Assembly: GCA_007127575.1 (NCBI GenBank)
Contig: SKZC01000004.1
Coordinates: 1-5,969, forward strand
DNA from: Gemmatimonadota bacterium
Lineage (GTDB): Bacteria > Gemmatimonadota > Gemmatimonadetes > Longimicrobiales > Gaopeijiaceae
Length of the DNA stretch: 5,969 nucleotides
Direction of reading: 5' to 3'
The notes beneath the pieces were generated by a model. It was given only the letters and a program-made list of their open reading frames with translations. It made no database searches and was not told the DNA's origin. Below are positions 1-5,531 of this stretch, piece after piece (positions within the stretch are counted from its first letter, which is position 1; each line of letters starts with the position of its first letter). The position numbers and the translations under genes are program-made.

Positions 1-85
1 CGCTCCAGGTAGGCGCGACGACGAGGCATAGCAGCGCTACGTCGAGGAGGAGCAACGACGCTGGAGCGGATGCGGCGGCGCTCGA

Positions 86-223
86 ATGTACGCGGACTTC
101 CGCAACGAGGTACTAGGGGGAGAGTCGGCGAAACCCGAATTCCACGGGCTCACCTGGTTTACCATGCTCCTGGCGGCAGGGATGGGGATGGGGCTCGTCT
201 TCTTCGGGGTGGCTGAGCCCATC
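86..223 (+). pseudogene. BCCT-family transporter, internal fragment (relic)
   Basis: Translation from 86 gives a stretch that matches the conserved early core of betaine/carnitine/choline transporters: a linker with LGGESAKPEF, then the hydrophobic segment TWFTMLLAAGMGMGLVFFGV and AEPI. BCCT proteins are about 500-residue, 12-helix inner-membrane carriers that import compatible solutes with sodium or protons, and this segment normally lies some 60-90 residues after their start. Here the preceding helices are absent: the frame has a stop at 29-31 and nothing BCCT-like precedes 86 in any forward frame. The match ends after AEPI at 223; the frame stays open to a stop at 311-313 but encodes unrelated sequence. 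The ATG at 86 is probably just an internal codon. The family assignment rests on the GMGxGLVFxGVAEP signature, which I consider strong, and the pseudogene call on truncation at both ends. A gene split by assembly is a less likely alternative. Confidence 0.7.
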
Positions 224-412
224 GGTGCTGATACGGTATCCACCGGACAGTTGACCCCCGAAAAGCGGACGGTGGCCAAACGGCCCCGCCGGGCCGACTT
301 GAGAGTTGTCTAGTCCACTCAAGACCCGGAGGGGTTACGCGTGACCACCGCCCAGAAGGACAAGGTAGCAAGTCGCAAGCTGAGTCTGCTACAACTCATC
401 CAGGAGCTCGGT
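224..412 (+). mobile_element. Truncated insertion-sequence left end (IS481-like)
   Basis: Similarity to the BCCT gene ends at 223. From 224 there are about 117 non-coding bases leading to a ribosome-binding site and the start of a transposase-like reading frame at 341. That arrangement is what an insertion sequence inside the transporter gene would leave: element end, short leader, transposase start. The transposase similarity fades near 412, and I find no matching inverted end downstream to close the element, so only the left end seems to survive. The exact left boundary and the terminal repeat are inferred from the break in the transporter, not from a matched repeat pair or a target duplication. 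Confidence 0.4.
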
Positions 413-508
413 AGAGGGACGAACTCCCGTCCAGCGTCAGGTCTCCCCCAGCCCTCGGCACCAGTGGGACCACTCCCAGGTACACGTGCGGAGCCAGCCG
501 CTGGTTGA
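341..508 (+). pseudogene. IS481-type transposase, N-terminal remnant
   Basis: A GTG at 341 follows a good ribosome-binding site (GGAGGG, 328-333, seven bases before the start) and opens a 55-codon frame ending at 506-508. Its first 24 residues, beginning VTTAQKDKVASRKLSLLQL, look like the N-terminus of IS481-family transposases, which starts with a short basic helix leading into a helix-turn-helix that binds the element's ends. In the intact family the motif continues with a segment like NVSKACxxMGYSR and later an rve-type DDE integrase domain, for a total of about 300-350 residues. Neither follows here: after QELG (about 412) the sequence becomes Pro/Gly/Ser-rich and unrelated. The protein would not be active. 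The family name comes from memory of the N-terminal motif only; another IS3/IS481-like group is possible. Confidence 0.5.
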
Positions 509-560
509 GACGAACCTCTTGTCGGCAGGCTCGGTGCCGCGCCTACCCGCTCATCAACGG

Positions 561-1037
561 TCATTCCTCCGCCGAAAGAGCGATCCGCCCAGGAACTGCG
601 TTGGCGATGCGCTCGAAATCGGGGTACGCCATGACAAGCGTCTCGGTGTGCGTACCGGCATGGAACCCGATGAGTTCGTCCTCTCGAAGGGCAACATCCA
701 CGAAGGTGGACTGATCGTAGAGGTTTCCGAATGGAGGAATGGCGCCCAGGTCACAATCCGGATAGAGCGCTTTCAGCTCCCGCTCCGGGACGATCTCCAC
801 GGCTTGGACCCCCGCGACCACGGCGAGCCTATCCACGTCGAGCCGTCGTGTGGCGGGGAGCACGGCCAAGGCCGGACGGCCGTCGAGGCGAACCGCTACG
901 CTCTTGGCCCACTCGCGCGGGGCGACCCCGCTCGCGCTGGCCTCGGCCATGGCCGTGAACTCCTCTGGATGCTCAATGAGGTCGTACTTCACGCCCCCTT
1001 CCTTCAGGATGGAACAAGTACGGTCCAAAGCACCCAT
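561..1037 (-). CDS. YbaK/ProX-type aminoacyl-tRNA deacylase (editing domain protein)
   Basis: Predicted 158-residue cytoplasmic protein of the YbaK/INS superfamily. Freestanding members hydrolyse wrongly charged tRNAs, for example alanyl- or cysteinyl-tRNA(Pro), and so keep translation accurate. Visible features are an N-terminal helix of the type LKEGGVKYDLIEHPEE (11-26), the strand carrying the expected conserved lysine (AKSVAVRLDGRPALAVLPA, Lys45), the family loop DCDLGAIPPFG (94-104), and the C-terminal AGTHTETLVMAYPDFERI (127-144) typical of this fold. The length suits a stand-alone single-domain protein. The frame is open further upstream, but the ATG at 1037 is chosen because GGAGGTG (1042-1048) sits just ahead of it and the domain starts there. 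It lies 125 bases downstream of the Hsp20 gene on the same strand and is probably co-transcribed with it. Which tRNA it edits cannot be read from the sequence. Confidence 0.9.
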   Translation of the reverse strand: MGALDRTCSILKEGGVKYDLIEHPEEFTAMAEASASGVAPREWAKSVAVRLDGRPALAVLPATRRLDVDRLAVVAGVQAVEIVPERELKALYPDCDLGAIPPFGNLYDQSTFVDVALREDELIGFHAGTHTETLVMAYPDFERIANAVPGRIALSAEE

Positions 1038-1083
1038 GATCCACCTCCGCGTCGCTCTTGGAAATGCCCGGTCGGGCTCGCCG

Positions 1084-1142
1084 TTCCCCGGCGACCCGGT
1101 AGGTCCTGGATGGTCCAGGCCCCTGTCCGGATCGCCGGGGAA
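1084..1142 (-). other. Two-tier hairpin in the Hsp20-deacylase spacer
   Basis: Positions 1084-1099 and 1127-1142 are inverted repeats over 16 bases with one mismatch. Read as minus-strand RNA, the sense of both flanking genes, that mismatch becomes a G-U pair, so the stem is continuous; on plus-strand RNA it would be C-A. Inside the loop is a second perfect 6-bp stem, 1105-1110 with 1114-1119, around a three-base loop. No run of U follows the stem on the minus strand, so a classical intrinsic terminator is unlikely. An mRNA processing, stability or attenuation element between the two genes fits better; a dispersed palindromic repeat is the other option. Confidence 0.6.
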
Positions 1143-1162
1143 GGGTTTGCCCTCCGGTCCAG

Positions 1163-1624
1163 TCACTTCGTCCGAACTTGAATCTTCCTGCCGCGGGCTG
1201 CGGGGAGCTTCGCGATCCGAAGCGTCAGCACTCCCTTCTGGAAGTCGGCGTCGATCTTCTCCGGGTCCGCTCCCGATGGCAGGTTGAAGGTCCGTTCGAA
1301 GGAACCGTAGTGCCGCTCCGCGACACGAACGCGCTCACCCTCGTGCTCACGCTCGAGCTTTTTTTCACCTCTGATCGTCAGCACGTTTCCTTCGATCTCG
1401 ATGTCCACACCCTCGGGCTCCACCCCGGGAAGCTCCGCAGTAAGAATGAACTGTCCGTTCTCGTCCATAAAGTCGACCCGTGGCGTCCATTCGAAGCCCT
1501 CACCCCTGGTCTCCCACTGGGGCCAGGCGCCGAGCATGCGCTGCATTCGGTCCTCCAGGAGGTCAAGGTCGCGCCAGGGGGAAGCGTTGGTGGGTCGACG
1601 GCGGCGAATAGGTAGGAGTTGCAT
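1163..1624 (-). CDS. Hsp20 small heat-shock protein
   Basis: 153-residue ATP-independent chaperone of the alpha-crystallin/Hsp20 family, which binds unfolding proteins as large oligomers in the cytoplasm and holds them for refolding by the DnaK and ClpB systems. A variable N-terminal arm (1-46, with the helix DLDLLEDRMQRML) precedes the alpha-crystallin domain (about 47-140), which opens with WTPRVDF and contains AELPGV (64-69), NVLTIRGEKK (80-89) and the hallmark GVLTL (131-135). The C-terminal tail RKIQV carries the I-x-I/V anchor (Ile148-Val150) used for oligomer assembly. The length is normal for bacterial class A Hsp20. The frame extends upstream to 1939, but ATG 1624 has GGAGGT (1629-1634) five bases before it, and the upstream residues look non-coding. 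I see no clear CIRCE or sigma-32 site in the upstream region, so its heat regulation is unknown. Confidence 0.95.
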   Translation of the reverse strand: MQLLPIRRRRPTNASPWRDLDLLEDRMQRMLGAWPQWETRGEGFEWTPRVDFMDENGQFILTAELPGVEPEGVDIEIEGNVLTIRGEKKLEREHEGERVRVAERHYGSFERTFNLPSGADPEKIDADFQKGVLTLRIAKLPAARGRKIQVRTK

Positions 1625-1847
1625 GGATACCTCCGGAGAAGGGAATGCTCCCACGAGGGCGGGGCGGATTGCCCAGCCTGGAATCATCTTCCATGCGAGA
1701 GTCGTGCCGGAGCCCTGGTTAGGGTCGAAACCCGCCGAAGCCCAACGCGAACCACCTCTCCTCAGAAGAGGCGAGGAACCCGGTTGGCAAAACTCGTTGG
1801 GCCCTTCCGTCCCGCTCAATGGACGAGATGACCTACCTGGATAGGCA
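1625..1847. other. Intergenic region upstream of Hsp20
   Basis: These 223 bases upstream of the Hsp20 start must contain its promoter, but I see no convincing -35/-10 pair and no CIRCE inverted repeat. A short inverted repeat lies at 1755-1759/1767-1771 (5-bp stem, seven-base loop). Forward-frame translation of 1820-1847 gives a short MDEMTYLDRQ-like stretch that ends in a stop at 1849-1851; see the findings for a speculative reading as gene decay. Confidence 0.5.
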
Positions 1848-2077
1848 GTGAGCCGGGACCTTCTGGAACAAAAGGATATGGACGGGGGAGAGCTGGAGAA
1901 CCACCTCATCATCCGCGATGAGGAACTCGCTGCGACCACGAGCCCAACCGAGCGGGAGGAGCTTCACACACTCCACGCCTGGATCTTCGGGGCAGTTCTC
2001 CGGGGCCGGAGGAGCAGGAGGCCCCTACCGAGGTCCTCAGGGTCGTGCGCATGGGAACCGGGCCCACTCGATGCTGA
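1848..2077 (+). pseudogene. Possible frame-broken small ORF ahead of the phosphatidyltransferase
   Basis: Not recognised. From a GTG at 1848 one frame gives about 50 residues that look protein-like: acidic, balanced in composition, with mostly G/C third positions (DLLEQKDMDGGELENHL, then IIRDEELAATTSPTEREELH). Near 2000 this frame turns into Arg-rich, unlikely sequence, while the frame one base back becomes plausible (PEEQEAPTEVLRVVRMG) and ends at a TGA (2075-2077) that overlaps the ATG of the next gene. One missing base would explain both halves, so this may be a recently broken gene, a sequencing error, or a chance pattern. The ribosome-binding site before 1848 is weak. If real, it would be translationally coupled to the phosphatidyltransferase. 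Confidence 0.3.
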
Positions 2078-2643
2078 ATCCAAAAAGCATTCCGAATTTG
2101 CTCACCGGGGCCCGCCTGCTCGCTCTGCCTATCCTCTGGGGCTTCGCCCTGATGGGCTACCACCGCGTGGTAGGAGCGGGGCTGCTCTTCGCCTGGCTCT
2201 CTGACGCACTCGACGGCTTCCTCGCACGGAGGCTCGATGCAGAGAGCGCCTGGGGCAGTCAGTTCGATTCCATCTCCGACACCCTGACATTCGTATCAGC
2301 CCTCGGCTGGGTGGTGCTTCTCCGTCCGGAGTTCGTCGCCGAGTACGCTGCTTTGCTGCTCGTTTGGGTATCCATCGGCGTAGCCAACTACTCGGTGTCC
2401 TGGATCCGATTCCGGCAGCTCGCGGATATCCACCTCCTCTCGGCAAAAGCGGCGAACTTCGCGGGCTTCCTGTTCGTTGCATACCTCATCGCCTTTGGCG
2501 TCCAGTCCCAGGTCGTCGTGTATGCGGTGATCGGTGTGTGCATGGTGGCTGCCATCGAGACGTTCCTGGTCCTGGTCACTTTCGAGCGAGTCGACGAGCG
2601 AATCCAGACCGTGTTCCAACGGCCGTCGAGGCGAGAGCTTTAG
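2071..2643 (+). CDS. CDP-alcohol phosphatidyltransferase
   Basis: 190-residue integral membrane enzyme that transfers a phosphatidyl group from a CDP-linked lipid to an alcohol acceptor (CMP released), a head-group step of phospholipid synthesis. The complete family signature D-x2-D-G-x2-A-R-x8-G-x3-D-x3-D is present: Asp45, Asp48, Gly49, Ala52, Arg53, Gly62, Asp66 and Asp70, the metal-binding and catalytic set. The N-terminus NPKSIPNLLTGARLLALP resembles the IPNxLTxxR start of PgsA-like members, which supports ATG 2071 even though its ribosome-binding site is poor; the longer frame from 1918 adds Gly/Arg-rich, unlikely residues. About four to six hydrophobic segments follow, including 74-85, 90-108, 128-143 and 147-170, with a basic C-terminus. 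The acceptor (glycerol-3-phosphate, inositol, serine or other) cannot be deduced. It converges on the membrane-protein gene, with 29 bases between the two stops and no obvious terminator. Confidence 0.9.
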   Translation: MLNPKSIPNLLTGARLLALPILWGFALMGYHRVVGAGLLFAWLSDALDGFLARRLDAESAWGSQFDSISDTLTFVSALGWVVLLRPEFVAEYAALLLVWVSIGVANYSVSWIRFRQLADIHLLSAKAANFAGFLFVAYLIAFGVQSQVVVYAVIGVCMVAAIETFLVLVTFERVDERIQTVFQRPSRREL

Positions 2644-2672
2644 TACCTGCACGATGGGCGCATGAGGCAAGC

Positions 2673-3170
2673 CTATCTCCGAGTCTCCCCTTCGTCCACC
2701 TCCGGCGTGGCATGAGCCCACCAGAGATACGCGGTCGTGGTGGCCGCCCCAGCCAGGTGCGCCGTGGCCACCGAATGCCATGCCAGGACATCCGACACCT
2801 CGGCAGCAAGAACGCCCAATCCGAGGATCATCACGATGGACCCGGCGACGAAGATGAAGAAGAATACGTACCACGCGTCTCGCATGCGTTCGACGGCTCC
2901 CACGAGGAGCGCGGCACCCAACCCCAAGACGACGGAAGCCACCACGTGAAGGCCGTTGAAGGCGATCACGGCAGGTAGCCTCGGGGATGGCCCCAGGGGG
3001 TCGGCTGCCGGACCGAGGAGCGGATCGCCGAGGACGTGGGCAGTGTGGAAGGGCGATCGCCCCACAAACACGTTCACCGCTGCGAAGAAGACGGCCACCG
3101 TGAGGTAGAGTACGAGCCCGGCGGTGAAGCCTTCCCTCAGAATGCGTCCGGCCTCCATCTCCCTTTCCAC
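2673..3170 (-). CDS. Conserved four-helix membrane protein of unknown function
   Basis: 165 residues from GTG 3170, or 161 from ATG 3158. No function recognised. Four hydrophobic segments are clear, at about 15-36, 66-92, 99-122 and 131-151, separated by short loops. The loop after helix 1 has FVGRSPFHTAHVLGDP followed by a Pro/Gly-rich stretch. Histidines recur at membrane borders (42, 45, 75, 132, 138, 153), which could bind metal or haem but prove nothing. The tail PEVDEGETRR is charged. The GTG start is preferred because GGAGG (3175-3179) lies four bases before it, whereas the ATG is 16 bases away from that site. The frame is open upstream to 3683, but those residues are Arg/Ser-rich and non-coding in appearance. 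It is transcribed divergently from cfa across a 370-base gap. The HTAxxLG-type loop recalls hypothetical membrane proteins I associate with high-GC environmental bacteria. Confidence 0.75.
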   Translation of the reverse strand: MEREMEAGRILREGFTAGLVLYLTVAVFFAAVNVFVGRSPFHTAHVLGDPLLGPAADPLGPSPRLPAVIAFNGLHVVASVVLGLGAALLVGAVERMRDAWYVFFFIFVAGSIVMILGLGVLAAEVSDVLAWHSVATAHLAGAATTTAYLWWAHATPEVDEGETRR

Positions 3171-3540
3171 CTCTCCTCCGCTGGAATGTGGTCGGCGACG
3201 CTTCCCATGGTCACTGCCCTCCCGCCCGAGACGCAGGACATGCAATAAGCACGCCGCCTGTTTGAACCCCGGAGGCGCCAGCGAGACGGGGCTGCAAGCA
3301 GATCTGAACCGCTGAAATCGAGACGGACGGAAAGTCCCGTCCCCGGCCCGTCGCAGGGACGAAGCGTCCCTCAAGTCCACGTAGTGGGATTCGGTGGGGG
3401 AGGCTGCAGACGTACTTGGAGCAGTTCTTGCTCCGGGTCCGCACCGAAGCCCTGCGACACCTTTGTGACACACCATGGAGACGGACCAGCAAAGGACCTC
3501 CTCTCCCTGATCCCGATCCACTTCGCACGGATGGCCCGCC
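3171..3540. other. Divergent intergenic region with short hairpins
   Basis: The 370 bases between the membrane-protein gene and cfa must hold both promoters, but I cannot assign boxes with confidence. Three compact inverted repeats lie here: 3325-3330/3337-3342 (6 bp, six-base loop), 3355-3361/3365-3371 (7 bp, three-base loop) and 3418-3423/3429-3434 (6 bp, five-base loop). The third extends to 8 bp with two G-U pairs only if read as plus-strand RNA, which would place it in a cfa leader. A further six-base inverted pair spans 3436-3441/3482-3487. No gene-like frame is visible. Confidence 0.5.
3175..3179 (-). promoter_or_regulatory. Ribosome-binding site deciding the GTG start
   Basis: The minus strand reads GGAGG here, followed by AGAG and then GTG (3170-3168). 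It favours the GTG over the in-frame ATG twelve bases further on, although the four-base spacing is a little short. Confidence 0.5.
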
Positions 3541-4722
3541 ATGTCCACGGAGCAGACCCCCACCACTGTCGCCAACGCCGCCCGGCCGGCCCTTCCGTTC
3601 GGATCCGCCTCGGCGGAGCGGGTCCTCCGGGACCTGCTCCAGCACGCCGACATCGAGGTGGGTGGCTCACGTCCCCACGACATGCAGGTCCACGAACCCC
3701 GTTTCTACCGGCGGGTGCTCGCCGCCGGATCTCTGGGTCTGGGGGAGTCCTACGTCAAAGGTTGGTGGGATGTAGAAGCGCTGGACGTGGCGCTCTATCG
3801 GATCCTGCAATCCCAACTCTCGGAGAGGGCGAAGCACAGCCCCCGTGTCATCTTCGCGGGTCTCGGCGCCAAGCTGTTCAGTTTGCAAACTCGGGGTCGA
3901 TCGTCCCGCAACGTCGTGGGACACTACGAGCTCGGCCTGGATCTCTTCGAACGGATGCTCGATGAGCGGATGATCTACTCTTGCGGCTACTGGCGAGAGG
4001 CCAACGACCTGGACGCGGCGCAGGAGGCGAAGTTGGACCTCATCTGCCGCAAGCTCGGAGTCGGAGAAGGGACGACCGTGCTGGACCTCGGATGCGGATG
4101 GGGAGGATTCGCCCGCTATGCGGCGGAGACGTACGGTGCCAGAGTCACCGGCGTCACCCTCTCTTCCGAACAAGCGGCGGTGGCGAAGGCCCGCTGTGCG
4201 GGACTGCCGGTGGAGATCCGGGTGGAGGACTACAGGGATGTACGTGGTCGCTTCGACGCGGTGGTCTCCATCGGAATGATCGAACACGTGGGAGCCCGAA
4301 GCTACCGAACGTACATGGAGTCCACGGACCGGGTGATGGCCCCACAGGGCGTGAGCCTCGTCCACACCATTTCGGGAAACCGGAGCACGCAGCACGTCGA
4401 TCCGTGGATCCGGCGATCCATCTTTCCCGGGGCGAACCTTCCGAGTCTGACGCAGATCTCCAGGGCCGTGGAGGGGCTGTTCGTGATCGAGGACGTCCAC
4501 AACTTTGGACCGGATTACGATCGCACCTTGATGGCCTGGCACCAACGGTTCGAGGCCTCCTGGCCCGAACTGCGGACTCGCTATCCCGAACGCTTTCGCC
4601 GGATGTGGAGGTTTTACTTGCTGGCCTGCGCGGCCGCATTTCGGGCGCGGAGCACCCAGCTCTATCAGGTCCTACTCACCCGTCCGGGCACACGTCAGCC
4701 CGGAGGCACCCGGGAGCATTGA
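3541..4722 (+). CDS. cfa: Cyclopropane-fatty-acyl-phospholipid synthase
   Basis: 393-residue enzyme that uses S-adenosylmethionine to add a methylene bridge across cis double bonds of phospholipid acyl chains at the membrane surface, giving S-adenosylhomocysteine and acid- and stress-resistant membranes. It is collinear with E. coli Cfa (382 residues) over its whole length. The N-terminal lipid-binding domain includes FYRRVLAAGSLGLGESYVKG (55-74); HYELGLDLF (128-136) and YSCGYW (146-151) precede the Rossmann SAM motif VLDLGCGWGG (180-189). The five bicarbonate-binding active-site residues of E. coli Cfa (Cys139, Glu239, His266, Ile268, Tyr317) map to Cys148, Glu248, His275, Ile277 and Tyr326 with identical spacing. 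The C-terminal RFYLLACAAAFRARSTQLYQ also matches. ATG 3541 gives the expected N-terminus, although no strong ribosome-binding site precedes it. udp follows after 38 bases, so they are probably co-transcribed. The long open frames overlapping it on both strands are shadows. Confidence 0.97.
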   Translation: MSTEQTPTTVANAARPALPFGSASAERVLRDLLQHADIEVGGSRPHDMQVHEPRFYRRVLAAGSLGLGESYVKGWWDVEALDVALYRILQSQLSERAKHSPRVIFAGLGAKLFSLQTRGRSSRNVVGHYELGLDLFERMLDERMIYSCGYWREANDLDAAQEAKLDLICRKLGVGEGTTVLDLGCGWGGFARYAAETYGARVTGVTLSSEQAAVAKARCAGLPVEIRVEDYRDVRGRFDAVVSIGMIEHVGARSYRTYMESTDRVMAPQGVSLVHTISGNRSTQHVDPWIRRSIFPGANLPSLTQISRAVEGLFVIEDVHNFGPDYDRTLMAWHQRFEASWPELRTRYPERFRRMWRFYLLACAAAFRARSTQLYQVLLTRPGTRQPGGTREH

Positions 4723-4747
4723 AGAATGGTTCGAATCCCCAACCAGC

Positions 4748-4753
4748 GGAGGA
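4748..4753 (+). promoter_or_regulatory. Ribosome-binding site for udp
   Basis: GGAGGA stands seven bases before the GTG at 4761 and fixes that start, even though the same frame is open far upstream inside cfa. Confidence 0.75.
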
Positions 4754-4760
4754 AGTCGCC

Positions 4761-5531
4761 GTGACCCAGCTCTATCACCTCGCCCTGGACCGAGAGACGG
4801 CGCGAGGAGCGAAGATCGCTCTCCTGCCCGGAGATCCTGGCCGGGTTGAAAAGCTCGCCCTGGCTTTGGACTCAGGCGCCCGGGAGGTAGCATCGAAGAG
4901 GGAGTACCGGACCTTTCTGGCCGAGCCCTACGACGGGCACCCTGCGCTGGTCACATCCACAGGGATCGGAGGACCTTCGGCCTCCATCGCGGTGGACGAG
5001 CTGGCCCAGATCGGGGTGAAGACCTTTCTGAGAGTGGGCTCTACGGGGGCAATCCAGGACCACGTCCAGGTCGGCGACGTGGTCATCACCTCCGGCTCGG
5101 TGAGGCTGGACGGCGCCTCCACCCACTACGCCCCCATCGAGTACCCGGCTGTGGCCCACCACGAGTTGGTGCAGGCCCTTCTACGGGCAGCCGAGGATGA
5201 GGGAATTCGCCATCACGTCGGTGTGACCGCCTCCACGGATACCTTCTTCCCGGGCCAGGAACGCTCGGACTCCTACTCGGGACACGTCCTTCGCCGCTTG
5301 CAGGGACAAACGGAGGAGCTTCGGAGGCTCCACGTCCTGAATTACGAAATGGAGTCGTCCACGATCCTGACGCTGTGCGCCGCCCTGGGGCTCAAAGGGG
5401 GATGTGTCACCGGAGTGGTGGGGCACCGGGATGCTGGGGAAGCCATTGACCCCGAAGCCCTGGCGGCCGGAGAGGAGAACGCGATCCGGGTGGCCGTCGG
5501 TGCCACTCGCTACCTCCTGCCGACAGAGTGA
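4761..5531 (+). CDS. udp: Uridine phosphorylase
   Basis: 256-residue cytoplasmic enzyme of the PNP/UDP phosphorylase family. It splits uridine with phosphate to uracil and ribose-1-phosphate in pyrimidine salvage, working as a hexamer in the known family. It aligns end to end with E. coli Udp (253 residues). The phosphate-binding set is present: Arg28 in PGDPGRVE, Arg47 in SKREY, and Arg91 in FLRVGSTGAI. The uracil-specific Gln166 and Arg168 sit in DTFFPGQERSD, and the ribose-binding NYEMES holds Glu196, Met197 and Glu198; Arg223 is also kept. Position 94, threonine in E. coli, is serine here, a mild change. The GTG start has a good ribosome-binding site, and the first residues QLYHLALDRETARGAKIALL match the family start. 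The upstream open frame back to 3981 is a shadow of cfa. Gln166/Arg168 argue against nucleosidase or purine activity. Confidence 0.96.
   Translation: MTQLYHLALDRETARGAKIALLPGDPGRVEKLALALDSGAREVASKREYRTFLAEPYDGHPALVTSTGIGGPSASIAVDELAQIGVKTFLRVGSTGAIQDHVQVGDVVITSGSVRLDGASTHYAPIEYPAVAHHELVQALLRAAEDEGIRHHVGVTASTDTFFPGQERSDSYSGHVLRRLQGQTEELRRLHVLNYEMESSTILTLCAALGLKGGCVTGVVGHRDAGEAIDPEALAAGEENAIRVAVGATRYLLPTE

Noticed and set aside
486..1181. 231-codon plus-strand open frame opposite the deacylase gene
   Set aside because: It mirrors the minus-strand YbaK-type gene, is rich in Arg/Pro/Gly/His and has no family resemblance; long antisense frames are expected at this GC content.
1640..1939. Upstream extension of the Hsp20 frame on the minus strand
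   Set aside because: The added residues are Ser/Arg-rich and unlike any Hsp20 N-terminus; the ATG at 1624 has a well-placed ribosome-binding site.
3667..4545. 292-codon minus-strand open frame opposite cfa
   Set aside because: It lies wholly over cfa, whose catalytic residues are all accounted for; its translation is His/Arg/Val-rich with no motif.
4728..4740. GGTTCGAATCCCC, resembling a tRNA T-arm
   Set aside because: The flanking bases do not form the five-pair T stem, and no anticodon arm or acceptor stem lies upstream; that sequence is the end of cfa.
3981..4760. Very long upstream extension of the udp frame through cfa
   Set aside because: The extension is an out-of-frame reading of cfa; the ribosome-binding site and the family N-terminus place the udp start at 4761.
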